This document shows, piece by piece, positions 1 to 8,211 of a stretch of DNA of 38,743 nucleotides. A program made the translations under genes and the position numbers. The notes beneath the pieces were generated by a model that saw only the letters and a list, made by a program, of their open reading frames with translations, ran no database searches and was not told the DNA's origin. This DNA is from Candidatus Pacearchaeota archaeon (GTDB lineage: Archaea > Nanobdellota > Nanobdellia > Pacearchaeales > GW2011-AR1), in contig JAFCGC010000001.1 of the NCBI GenBank assembly GCA_017608305.1, positions 1-38,743 of the forward strand, in the 5' to 3' direction. Positions within the stretch are counted from its first letter, which is position 1; each line of letters begins with the position of its first letter.

Positions 1-402
1 GGAGAAATTAAAGATAATGAAGTTATATTGGGAAAAAATCCTCAAGATGAAAATTATGCTTGGCTAGGAGTTGGATTTATTGATACTGGAGGAGGAGTTG
101 TAAACAGGATTTTTAATTTTATGTCTTCATTTAAAAAACCTCATGTTTATTATGAGTCAAAAATAAAGGCTGGAGAATTTATTTATAATCTTTTGTGGTG
201 GTTAATTTTAATAAGTATTAGTATAGCCCTGGTGAATATGCTTCCTGTTGGAATTTTTGATGGGGGAAGATTCTTTTATTTAACAATGCTAGGAATAACA
301 GGTAGTGAGATAAAGGCGAAAAAAACTTTTTCATTCATGACCAAACTATTTTTATTTTTGTTGGTGGTATTGATGTTTTTCTGGGCAAAAAGTTTTTTCT
401 AA
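1..402 (+). CDS. Site-2 protease (M50) family membrane protein, C-terminal part (5' truncated by window)
   Basis: Frame is open from base 1. Contains LVNMLPVGIFDGGRFFY, matching the second S2P metal motif (N-x2-P-x4-DGG), in a hydrophobic context. Confidence 0.8.
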   Translation, partial: GEIKDNEVILGKNPQDENYAWLGVGFIDTGGGVVNRIFNFMSSFKKPHVYYESKIKAGEFIYNLLWWLILISISIALVNMLPVGIFDGGRFFYLTMLGITGSEIKAKKTFSFMTKLFLFLLVVLMFFWAKSFF

Positions 403-434
403 ACATTTAAATTTGCTTTAATTCTAATTCTTGC

Positions 435-1415
435 ATGATTCCAAATAAGATCAAAAATATTTTAAAAAAACAACACTACGAATTAGTTGGGGGCCATTCT
501 GCTGTTCAGATTTGTAGGTGGACAAAAAATTCACTTAGAGATCAAGGAGTTTGTTATAAAGAGAAATTTTATGGAATAAAATCTCATTTGTGTTGCCAAA
601 TGACTCCTGCTTTAATGTGGTGTGATAATAAATGTGTTCATTGTTGGAGAGCCATTGAATTAACTCTTGGAAATAAACTACCAAAAAATATTGATAGTCC
701 AAAACAAATTATTGATAAATCAATAAAAGCACAACAAAAACTTCTTTTTGGGTTTAAAATTGATCCTAAGAGTAAAAAGAAACAACTTAGTAAAGCCAAT
801 CAAAAAAAATACTTAGAATCTCAAGAACCAACACAATTTGCAATTTCATTATCTGGAGAACCAACACTTTACCCATTAATTGGAGAATTAATTAGTGAAT
901 TAAGGAAAAGAAAAAAAACAAGTTTTCTTGTGACTAATGGTTTACATCCTGAAAAACTTAAAGAACTTGCTGAAAAAAATCAATTACCTACTCAACTTTA
1001 TGTTTCTGTAAATACCCCAAATAAAGAAATGTATCAAAAATTTCATAGAAGTTCTTTACCAGATGCCTGGGAAAAACTAAATCAAACTCTAGAACTAATG
1101 GCTAAATTAAAATGCAGGACTATTTTTAGAATGAATTTAGTTAGAGATTTAAATATGGAAGAGAAATATTTGAAAGATTATGCTAAATTAATAAAAAAAG
1201 CAAAACCCATGTTTGTTGAAATTAAAGGTTACATGTCAGTTGGATTTGCGCGTCAGCGTCTAGGATATAACAGAATGCCAACTTACAAAGAAATGTTAGA
1301 TTTTTCGCAAAAACTTGCAAAACAAGCAGGATTAAAATTATTAGATTCGCATGAAAGAAGTAGGGCTTTTGTTCTTGGGAAGGATAAAAGTAAGTTGAAG
1401 ATTCAGAGGGTTTAG
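435..1415 (+). CDS. taw1: tRNA 4-demethylwyosine synthase (TYW1/Taw1-like radical SAM)
   Basis: MTPALMWCDNKCVHCWRAIE gives the CX3CX2C radical-SAM motif with the TYW1-type CxHCWR; also AISLSGEPTLYP, LVTNG and EIKGYMSVGFARQRLGYNRMP. Confidence 0.9.
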   Translation: MIPNKIKNILKKQHYELVGGHSAVQICRWTKNSLRDQGVCYKEKFYGIKSHLCCQMTPALMWCDNKCVHCWRAIELTLGNKLPKNIDSPKQIIDKSIKAQQKLLFGFKIDPKSKKKQLSKANQKKYLESQEPTQFAISLSGEPTLYPLIGELISELRKRKKTSFLVTNGLHPEKLKELAEKNQLPTQLYVSVNTPNKEMYQKFHRSSLPDAWEKLNQTLELMAKLKCRTIFRMNLVRDLNMEEKYLKDYAKLIKKAKPMFVEIKGYMSVGFARQRLGYNRMPTYKEMLDFSQKLAKQAGLKLLDSHERSRAFVLGKDKSKLKIQRV

Positions 1416-1432
1416 TAAATAATCATCTGGTT
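1415..1432 (+). repeat. 18-nt repeat GTAAATAATCATCTGGTT, copy 1
   Basis: Identical to 7228..7245; both lie between convergent genes. Confidence 0.6.
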
Positions 1433-1434
1433 GT

Positions 1435-1725
1435 TTATTTTTTATCTTTCCACTTACCAATTAATGATCCAATCACAAAGAAGATTGTTATATTTATTAG
1501 ATAACCCAGCACGGAGATACTAATTATAAAGGGTAAGGATATATCAGTGACTCCAATAAGATAGAGCGAATGAGGCCAGGGAGCCGCAGGCCAGAACAAA
1601 ATAAGAGCACACAAATCAGCATTGCAGTTGAAGTAAGAAATTAATAATAACATACAAATTACAATGTAAATAGATATTGCAATAACTCCTCCTTTCAACC
1701 AAGTAGGAAAATTTTTCCACCGCAT
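1435..1725 (-). CDS. Small membrane protein of unknown function
   Basis: 96-aa ORF with hydrophobic segments and a CNADLC pair after the first predicted TM segment. Confidence 0.55.
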   Translation of the reverse strand: MRWKNFPTWLKGGVIAISIYIVICMLLLISYFNCNADLCALILFWPAAPWPHSLYLIGVTDISLPFIISISVLGYLINITIFFVIGSLIGKWKDKK

Positions 1726-1847
1726 ACTTTACTTAAGAAACTTTAATATATAAATCTGACTAAAAAATCAGGTGATTATTCATTTTTTAATTCCTTTTTA
1801 TGAGGGAATATATTGATTTAAGGGGGTAGATTATTTACTCAAGAATT

Positions 1848-2198
1848 CTACAAATCAATAACCCCATCTTTAGTTAAAGCAGCAAATCTAATTCCAACAG
1901 GCAGATTAATCAAAGCAGATACTAATGCCATGTGTTCCTTTCCATTACCAGAAGCAATACTCAAGGCAACTTCAACTCCATCAATTTTTCCCTTGAGTTT
2001 TTCCTTTAATTCATCTCGAAGATCTTGGAGTTTTTTATTTAGATCAACTTTAACAAACTCAAACTTTGCATCATGAGTAAATTGTTTTGAAAAATCATCC
2101 CCAATAAGAATTACTTTTCCCCACTCACCATGTTTCATGAGTCCAGACACCTGCGCCCATGTTCCTTTTCCAGAAGATAATAATGCTACTAGTTCCAT
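1848..2198 (-). CDS. Conserved-looking hypothetical protein
   Basis: 116-aa ORF with a globular, non-repetitive composition; overlaps the upstream ORF by 10 nt. Confidence 0.6.
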   Translation of the reverse strand: MELVALLSSGKGTWAQVSGLMKHGEWGKVILIGDDFSKQFTHDAKFEFVKVDLNKKLQDLRDELKEKLKGKIDGVEVALSIASGNGKEHMALVSALINLPVGIRFAALTKDGVIDL

Positions 2199-2467
2199 TT
2201 TACTTTCTTAATCGTATTCCTCCCCCTCCACTTAACACTATTAATTCTTATAGCATATTCTTGTAGTTTGAAAAACTCGTTTTTAGTGATTTCTTTAATA
2301 AAATAACTTTTGTCTACAACTAAATTGTCCTCCATATCAAATCTACATCCTAACCTCGAAGCACTCAATCGTCCAAGCACACTTGTAATTTCTTTTCCTT
2401 GAACCTGAACAACATTCTGAGTTACTGTGTTATTAATTAAATAATATTTTGTTTTTTTAAAAGTCAT
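2189..2467 (-). CDS. Hypothetical protein
   Basis: 92-aa ORF coupled by overlap to 1848..2198; divergent from the uL1 operon. Confidence 0.55.
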   Translation of the reverse strand: MTFKKTKYYLINNTVTQNVVQVQGKEITSVLGRLSASRLGCRFDMEDNLVVDKSYFIKEITKNEFFKLQEYAIRINSVKWRGRNTIKKVKWN

Positions 2468-2512
2468 ATGAAAAAGAAAAAAAAGAACTATTTAAGAATT
2501 ATTATAGTAAGG

Positions 2513-2523
2513 TTTATAAATTA
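2513..2523 (+). promoter_or_regulatory. Putative TATA box of the uL1-uL10-P1 operon
   Basis: GTTTATAAATT about 95 nt upstream of the uL1 ATG, implying a leader of about 70-75 nt. Confidence 0.5.
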
Positions 2524-2614
2524 AAATTATCTCAAAGATTTGTCATTGACTACATCATTAAGGATCTTACAAAAGTTCTAGGTTCTTGGTGCGTCGGTAG
2601 TAGACATTAGGAAA

Positions 2615-3232
2615 ATGAAAGAACAATTAAAAAAAGCTTTAGCTGAATTAAGAAAAGATAAAGAAAGAAAATTTGATCAAACAATAGACTTAATTGTAAA
2701 TCTAAAGAAGTTTGATGCAAAAAAAGAAACTGTTAATTTAATTGTAAATGTCCCTCATAAAATAAAAGATAAAAAAATAGCTGGATTTTTAGAAACAAAA
2801 AATTCTAAAGTTGAAACAATTACTCTAGCAGAATTTAAAAAATATTCTGATAAAAAACTTTTAAAAAAATTAGTAAAAAAATATGACTTTTTTATTGCCC
2901 AAGCAAGTTTAATGCCAAAGGTAGCTACAACTTTTGGGAGAGTCTTAGGGCCTGCTGGAAAAATGCCTTCTCCTCAATTAGGCATTATGATGAAAGTTGA
3001 TGATGAATCAATAGAGGGTTTAAAGAAAAAAGTAAATAGTTCTATAAAAATAAAAACAAAAGAAGCGAGCATAAAACTTGCTGTTGGAAAACAAAGTATG
3101 AAAGATGAAGAAATTCTTGAAAACATAAACATAATTTACGAAGCCTTATTAAAAGCCCTTCCAAAAAATAAAGAGAATATCAAAAATATTTCTATTAAAT
3201 TCACTATGACTAAACCTATAAAAATAAATTGA
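2615..3232 (+). CDS. rpl1: Large ribosomal subunit protein uL1
   Basis: 205 aa; GRVLGPAGKMPSPQLGIM is the uL1 signature. Confidence 0.95.
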   Translation: MKEQLKKALAELRKDKERKFDQTIDLIVNLKKFDAKKETVNLIVNVPHKIKDKKIAGFLETKNSKVETITLAEFKKYSDKKLLKKLVKKYDFFIAQASLMPKVATTFGRVLGPAGKMPSPQLGIMMKVDDESIEGLKKKVNSSIKIKTKEASIKLAVGKQSMKDEEILENINIIYEALLKALPKNKENIKNISIKFTMTKPIKIN

Positions 3233-3234
3233 AA

Positions 3235-4164
3235 ATGACTCCAAAAATAAAAGCCCAAGTATCTGATGCAAAAAAAGAAATAGTCAAAGACTTAATAAAT
3301 TTAATAAAAAATAAAAAAACTATTCTAATCGCTTCTATAAAAAATATCCCTGGTTCGCAATTTCAAGAAATTGTGAAAAAACTTAGGAGCAAAGCGATAG
3401 TAAAAGTTCCTAAAAAGAACCTTATCTTTAGATCATTAGATTCTTCAGAAAATGCAGATATTAAAAAATTAAAAGAACAAATTGAAAATAGTGTGGCTAT
3501 TTTATTCTCAGATTTAGATAGTTTTGAACTTGCTGCAGAATTAGTTAAAAATAAAAGTCCTTCTAAAGCAAAAACAGGGCAAGAAGCTCCAGAAGATATT
3601 GAAATTCCAGAAGGCCCAACAGAATTAGTTCCTGGCCCTGCAATAAGTGAATTAGGTGGTTTAGGGATTCAAATTCAAATCCAAGACGGAAAAATTCACA
3701 TAAAAGAACCAAAAGTAATTGCAAAAAAAGGACAAAAAATTTCTCAAAATGCAGCAGAAATTATGAATAAGTTAGATATTAAACCTTTTTCAATTGGTTT
3801 TACTCCTTTGGCTTCTTTTGATACAAAAGAAAATAAATTATATTTAGATATAAAAATTGATCCAGAAGCAACTATTGAAGAATTAAAAATCTCTTTTGGA
3901 AAAGCATTAGCATTTTCTGTTGAAATAGATTATATTTGTGAGGATACAGTTAAGCTTTTGATAGCTAAAGCAGGAGGCCATGAAAAAGCTTTGGAAAAAT
4001 TTGCTGAAGTTGGAACTTCAGAAGATAAGGATAATGTTAATAATAAAAAAGCTTCTGAAGATATTGGGAATAATAGTAAAGATCAACCGAGCGAAGCGAG
4101 TGAAAATAAAGAAGAGAATATTCAAACTCCTCAAGAAAATAAACCTGAAGGAGAAGGAGATTAA
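3235..4164 (+). CDS. rpl10: Large ribosomal subunit protein uL10 (P0)
   Basis: GPTELVPGPAISELGGLGIQIQIQDGKIHI and adjacent region are P0-type. ATG at 3235 preferred over TTG at 3229. Confidence 0.93.
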   Translation: MTPKIKAQVSDAKKEIVKDLINLIKNKKTILIASIKNIPGSQFQEIVKKLRSKAIVKVPKKNLIFRSLDSSENADIKKLKEQIENSVAILFSDLDSFELAAELVKNKSPSKAKTGQEAPEDIEIPEGPTELVPGPAISELGGLGIQIQIQDGKIHIKEPKVIAKKGQKISQNAAEIMNKLDIKPFSIGFTPLASFDTKENKLYLDIKIDPEATIEELKISFGKALAFSVEIDYICEDTVKLLIAKAGGHEKALEKFAEVGTSEDKDNVNNKKASEDIGNNSKDQPSEASENKEENIQTPQENKPEGEGD

Positions 4165-4165
4165 A

Positions 4166-4489
4166 ATGGGAATTTATCTTACAGAATATAGAGAAGGACT
4201 AAAAAGAATGAATGAGTTGCGTAAAAGAACAAAAGATCCAGAAAAGAGAAAAGAAACAGAGGATAAAATATATAATCTTATCTTTGCTAATAACCAATAT
4301 CAAAGACAATTAGCCAATAGAATTAATGAATTAAAAGCAGGAGTTGAACATCCTGAATTAAAAAAGAACTTGCAAGGAATACTTTCTATATTAGAGAAAA
4401 GAATAAATAAGGATGGAAAATTTCTAAATAAAGTGGCTAAATTGCAAATTCAATGTTCATTAGAAAATTCTAATGGGGGTAATAAATAA
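4166..4489 (+). CDS. Uncharacterised, largely helical charged protein between uL10 and P1
   Basis: ATG 4166 directly follows the uL10 stop. 107 aa (MGIYLTEYREGLKRMNELRKRTKD...). The longer ORF call from 3980 only extends it back through the uL10 coding region in another frame. Confidence 0.7.
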   Translation: MGIYLTEYREGLKRMNELRKRTKDPEKRKETEDKIYNLIFANNQYQRQLANRINELKAGVEHPELKKNLQGILSILEKRINKDGKFLNKVAKLQIQCSLENSNGGNK

Positions 4490-4493
4490 AACA

Positions 4494-4778
4494 ATGGAAT
4501 ATACATACGGAGCTTTATTGCTACACAAATTAGGTCAAGAAGTTAATGAAGAAAACCTAAAAAAAGTTATTGCAGCTGCTGGTACAGAAATTGATGAATC
4601 AAAAGTGAAATCAATGATTGCCAGTTTAAAAGACGTTGATATAGCTAAAGAGCTAGAAAGTGCTTCTATGGTTAGTGCGCCTTCACCTGGAAAACCAGCT
4701 GAAGAAAAGAAAGAAGAAAAGCCAAAAGAAGAGAAAAAAGAAGCTGCAGCAGAGGGTTTGAGTGCACTATTTGGATAA
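4494..4778 (+). CDS. rpl12: Large ribosomal subunit protein P1 (archaeal L12)
   Basis: MEYTYGALLLHKLG...EGLSALFG: archaeal P1 N-terminal dimerisation domain, acidic/charged hinge and C-terminal motif. ATG 4494 chosen over GTG/ATG 4473. Confidence 0.93.
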   Translation: MEYTYGALLLHKLGQEVNEENLKKVIAAAGTEIDESKVKSMIASLKDVDIAKELESASMVSAPSPGKPAEEKKEEKPKEEKKEAAAEGLSALFG

Positions 4779-4874
4779 TTTTTATTATAAACACTCAAAT
4801 CCCCAATAATTTCTAGTTAGAACTATGTTTTAAGGGACAATAATTTTTAAAAAGTAATTTAATTAAAAATTTAT

Positions 4875-5207
4875 ATGAAAGATTGGAATAAACAAAACTT
4901 AGATAAATTAGAAAAAGAATTAAACAGGGGGGGATATTTCATTCAAGGAAGTTGGATTAATCATAAAGAAAGTCATACCCCACGTATTGCAGATTTGAAA
5001 AATGATGGAACAGCCCAACTTAATTATGAAATAATTCATTCATTTAAAACTGATGCATACTCTAGGTATCTCCTCCATGTTTTAAATGTAAGAGATATTC
5101 TCTTTAGAGCCAAAGTCGAATATGTTGAAGAAGGAAAATCACTAGAAATAAAACAAGCCTTAGAAATTAAGTCAAAACAAATAAAAAGTCTAATAAGTAG
5201 ACTCTAA
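4875..5207 (+). CDS. Hypothetical protein
   Basis: 110-aa ORF with plausible protein composition; TATA-like TTTTTAAAAAG 22-32 nt upstream, compatible with a leaderless mRNA. Confidence 0.55.
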   Translation: MKDWNKQNLDKLEKELNRGGYFIQGSWINHKESHTPRIADLKNDGTAQLNYEIIHSFKTDAYSRYLLHVLNVRDILFRAKVEYVEEGKSLEIKQALEIKSKQIKSLISRL

Positions 5208-5247
5208 CATCTAAAGATTTATTAGCAATCTTATTTTTGAGAATTCC

Positions 5248-7203
5248 ATGGCATGGAGTTTATATGAAAAAGGGAGGTTCTTAAAACCATTAGTTTTTTC
5301 AAACAACAAAACACAAGAGGACGTTGTGAATGAGGTTTTAAGTGAAATAAAAAAAGGAGAAAAGATAATTTTTATTAAGGGTATTTGTGGAACAGGAAAA
5401 AGTGCAATTGCATTAAACTTAGCTAAAAAATTAGGAAAAACTTCTATTATTGTTCCTGGAAAAAATTTGCAAGCACAATATAAAAAAGATTATGAAAAAA
5501 ATAAATATGTTTTAAAAAAAAATAAAGAAAAATTAAAAATAAGTGTTATCACAGGTAGGAATAACCACCCATGTAAATTTTTGCAAGATAAAAAAAACTC
5601 TATTCCAAAAATAACCCGGGAAATAAATTCAAAACTTTATGATATTTTTGACAGAAAAGAAGAAGAAAAGAAAAAAATTTTAAAAGACGAATCAGCTGAT
5701 AATTTTTTTATTCCATGCAAAATTGAAATTAAGGAAAAAAACTGGAATAAATTAAAAAATTATTTGAGGGAAAATAAATATATTGATTATACTCAACTAA
5801 ATGATATTAAAAATGTTAAAAGAGTTTCTGTAGCAAGCATCTGCCCTTATTGGTCTCCTGTTTTTCCATCTAAATATGAATTTAAAGGCCCAATTTTTTC
5901 AAAAGCTAAAAAACATATGTATTATGGTCTTGAAAAAAATGAATTTATTTTTTATGAAAGAAAAGAAGGGTGTAAATTTTATGAACAATTTCATTCTTTT
6001 ATTGAATCAGATGTAATTATATTTAATGCTTTAAAGTATAAATTGGAATCTGCTATGAATAGGAAGCCCTTCACAGAAGTAGAAATTATCGATGAATGTG
6101 ATGATTTTTTAGATAGTTTTGCTAATCAAAAGAATATTAATCTTGATAGATTGCAAAATTCCCTTATCCATTTTATAGGAAAAAGTGAATCAACTGAGAA
6201 GGAAATAACAGAATTACTGGAAATAATAAAACATATAAAAAAAGATCAAACAATCTCCGATGCGCTTTTTGCAAAAGAAATAATTCCTCTTAAAAAAACA
6301 GGAGTTTATGATCTTTTAAAAATCATTTCAAGTTCAATAAGTATTTTTGAGGAAGCAGATGATGAAAGCTATTTATTTGAAATTAATGAAATTGCAAGAA
6401 CTTTTGAAGGTTTTATGAATGAAACTTATTTAACTTTAGAAAAAAGAGATAAAAATTTAATTGTAAATCTTGTAACAATTAATTTGGCAAAAAAATTAAA
6501 AGAAATTATTGAAAAGAATAAAACCCTAGTTTTAATGTCAGGAACACTTCATTCCAAAGAAGTATTAAAAAATATCTTTGGATTAGATAAATTCAAATTT
6601 ATTGAAGCTGAAATTCAACAACAAGGAAATATTAAAATTAGAAAAACAAGTTTAGAAAAAGATTTTAAATATTCTAATTTTTCAAATGGGAATTTTTCAA
6701 GGCAAGATTATCTTTTAGCCTTAAATAAGTGTGTTGAAATTGCAAAAAGACCTTGTTTAGTTCATGTTAATGCATTTAAAGATCTTCCAGATAAAGAAGA
6801 GTTAAAAGAATATAATTTGAAAAATCTAATTAGCAGAGAAGAATTAAAAGAAATTCAGCTAAATGATCTAGAAGGGGAAATTGTTTCAAGATTTAAATCA
6901 GGAAATATTGATGTTTTATTCTCCACTAGAGTTTCAAGAGGAATTGATTTTCCTGGAGAAGAATGTAATTCAATTCTTTTTACAAAATATCCTAATCCAA
7001 ATGTCCAAGATGCTTTTTGGAAAATTCTCTATAGAACTAAACCTTATCATTATTGGGCTTTTTACAAAGACAAAGCAAGAAGAGAATTATGGCAGAAAGT
7101 TTACAGAGGTTTAAGATTTAAGGAAGATAAAGTTGAGGTTTTAAGTCCTGATTTAAGGGTGTTGGATGCTTTTGAAAATAACACTCAAACAAATATATTA
7201 TAA
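5248..7203 (+). CDS. XPD/Rad3/DinG-type superfamily 2 helicase, probable Fe-S helicase
   Basis: Walker A FIKGICGTGKSAIAL; DECD box (VEIIDECDDFLDSF); VLMSGTLHS; STRVSRGIDFPG; four cysteines (NHPC, FIPC, SICPYW, EGCKFYE) between motifs I and II. Confidence 0.8.
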   Translation: MAWSLYEKGRFLKPLVFSNNKTQEDVVNEVLSEIKKGEKIIFIKGICGTGKSAIALNLAKKLGKTSIIVPGKNLQAQYKKDYEKNKYVLKKNKEKLKISVITGRNNHPCKFLQDKKNSIPKITREINSKLYDIFDRKEEEKKKILKDESADNFFIPCKIEIKEKNWNKLKNYLRENKYIDYTQLNDIKNVKRVSVASICPYWSPVFPSKYEFKGPIFSKAKKHMYYGLEKNEFIFYERKEGCKFYEQFHSFIESDVIIFNALKYKLESAMNRKPFTEVEIIDECDDFLDSFANQKNINLDRLQNSLIHFIGKSESTEKEITELLEIIKHIKKDQTISDALFAKEIIPLKKTGVYDLLKIISSSISIFEEADDESYLFEINEIARTFEGFMNETYLTLEKRDKNLIVNLVTINLAKKLKEIIEKNKTLVLMSGTLHSKEVLKNIFGLDKFKFIEAEIQQQGNIKIRKTSLEKDFKYSNFSNGNFSRQDYLLALNKCVEIAKRPCLVHVNAFKDLPDKEELKEYNLKNLISREELKEIQLNDLEGEIVSRFKSGNIDVLFSTRVSRGIDFPGEECNSILFTKYPNPNVQDAFWKILYRTKPYHYWAFYKDKARRELWQKVYRGLRFKEDKVEVLSPDLRVLDAFENNTQTNIL

Positions 7204-7227
7204 AATATATATTAAAGAATATAATTG

Positions 7228-7245
7228 GTAAATAATCATCTGGTT
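7228..7245 (+). repeat. 18-nt repeat GTAAATAATCATCTGGTT, copy 2
   Basis: Identical to 1415..1432. Confidence 0.6.
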
Positions 7246-7269
7246 ACATTCATTCTACTTCAAATAATA

Positions 7270-7497
7270 TTAATCCAAAGAAGACTCTACTAAAGAAACC
7301 ATCTTTTTTTTATATCTCCCTAAATTTTTTGTGTTTCTTTCATATTTCCTATGATAATAATCTGCTATTGGGAACTCGTGAAGAGGAGATGCGTTTAATA
7401 CTGGAAGATTAAATGAACAATCTGCGATTTTCTTTTCAGTTTTTTCTATTTTTCTACTCAACCTGCTTAATTGCTTGGCTTTTTTAGTAAGTCCCAT
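7270..7497 (-). CDS. Small basic hypothetical protein
   Basis: 75-aa ORF. Confidence 0.4.
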   Translation of the reverse strand: MGLTKKAKQLSRLSRKIEKTEKKIADCSFNLPVLNASPLHEFPIADYYHRKYERNTKNLGRYKKKMVSLVESSLD

Positions 7498-7646
7498 AAT
7501 TTACCCTTGTCTATCCTGTTTTTAAATATTTCTACAGAAACAGTATCTCCGAATACAGTTAATTCGGAATATTTTAAATTGTGCTCGTTGGCACTCACAA
7601 TATCTTGGAATAAGTTAATAATCTCACAAGAATATTTCTCTTCAAT
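7467..7646 (-). CDS. Possible small ORF not in the supplied track (non-ATG start)
   Basis: 59 codons open in the minus frame (IEEKYSCEIINLFQDIVSANEHNLKYSELTVFGDTVSVEIFKNRIDKGKLWDLLKKPSN*) with TATAAATA just upstream on the minus strand. The start would be ATT or an internal GTG. Confidence 0.3.
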   Translation of the reverse strand: MEEKYSCEIINLFQDIVSANEHNLKYSELTVFGDTVSVEIFKNRIDKGKLWDLLKKPSN

Positions 7647-7751
7647 GATTTATTAGTAATTACTTATTTATACGAACGAATAGTGTGGGTGAGCTAATTT
7701 TTTGACAACCAAATTACTAAAAGAAATTCTATGCAGAGATACTGAGAAATA

Positions 7752-7875
7752 CGCCCCCGCCCCGAATCGAACGGGGATGGCCCGAAGGCCCTCGGTCTCG
7801 TGGCAAATAAGACACGAGTGGGAGATTCGTGATCTCGCTCTCAAGCCGAGTGCAATACCATTATGCGACGGAGGC
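7752..7875 (-). tRNA. tRNA-Ser(UGA) with a 43-nt intron at canonical position 37/38
   Basis: Minus strand: GCCTCCG acceptor paired with CGGGGGC, D arm GCA/TGC, anticodon arm CTCGG-CTTGAG|A-CCGAG once the intron is removed, variable arm GGCC-TTCG-GGCC, T arm CCCCG-TTCGATT-CGGGG, discriminator G. Intron is complement(7797..7839). Confidence 0.92.
7797..7839 (-). other. tRNA intron (bulge-helix-bulge type)
   Basis: Insertion interrupts the anticodon loop after CTTGAG. BHB-like fold: central helix CTTG/CACG (3 of 4 pairs), 3-nt bulges GAGa and AGa, intron helix GCGAG/TTTGC. Confidence 0.8.
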
Positions 7876-7899
7876 ATAGAAGATAATATAATGATAGAA

Positions 7900-8172
7900 T
7901 TATGATTTAAAAAGCTTCTTCCACCAAGGTTTTTTTATTTCTACAGGATTATCATATTCATCGACAATTTCATATTTTATCACAGGTTTTGTTTTTAAAA
8001 CAGGTGCTTTTTGCGCAAGTTCTTTGGTTGTTTCATTAACTGCCCTTTCAACTATTGCCCTAGAATAACCTTGATTTAATAAAGCATATTTAAGAGAATC
8101 AAGAGTATATCCTTTTTTCAAATTTTTCTTAAAATATTCAACAAGATTCCTAATTTGTGAAATTCCTGTCAT
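7900..8172 (-). CDS. Hypothetical protein
   Basis: 90-aa ORF (MTGISQIRNLVEYFKKNLKKGYTLDSLKYALLNQGYS...). Confidence 0.6.
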   Translation of the reverse strand: MTGISQIRNLVEYFKKNLKKGYTLDSLKYALLNQGYSRAIVERAVNETTKELAQKAPVLKTKPVIKYEIVDEYDNPVEIKKPWWKKLFKS

Positions 8173-8211
8173 AAAAAAGCAAGAAAAACCAGGTTTAAAA
8201 GATTAGTTGTG

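Noticed and set aside
4088-4102. GC-richer CGAGCGAAGCGAGTG mirror-symmetric motif in the uL10 tail
   Set aside because: Single occurrence in the window and fully in frame (PSEASE); no repeat structure to support a separate element.
3980-4165. N-terminal extension of ORF 3980..4489
   Set aside because: This part is an alternative frame of the uL10 3' end; the natural start is ATG 4166 right after the uL10 stop.
4535-4798. Minus-strand ORF opposite P1, and the many similar antisense ORFs in the ribosomal operon
   Set aside because: Ser/Phe-rich antisense readings of Lys/Glu-rich ribosomal genes; expected compositional artefacts.
7668-7905. ORFs 7668..7877 (-) and 7702..7905 (+)
   Set aside because: They overlap the intron-containing tRNA-Ser gene; the tRNA explains the sequence.
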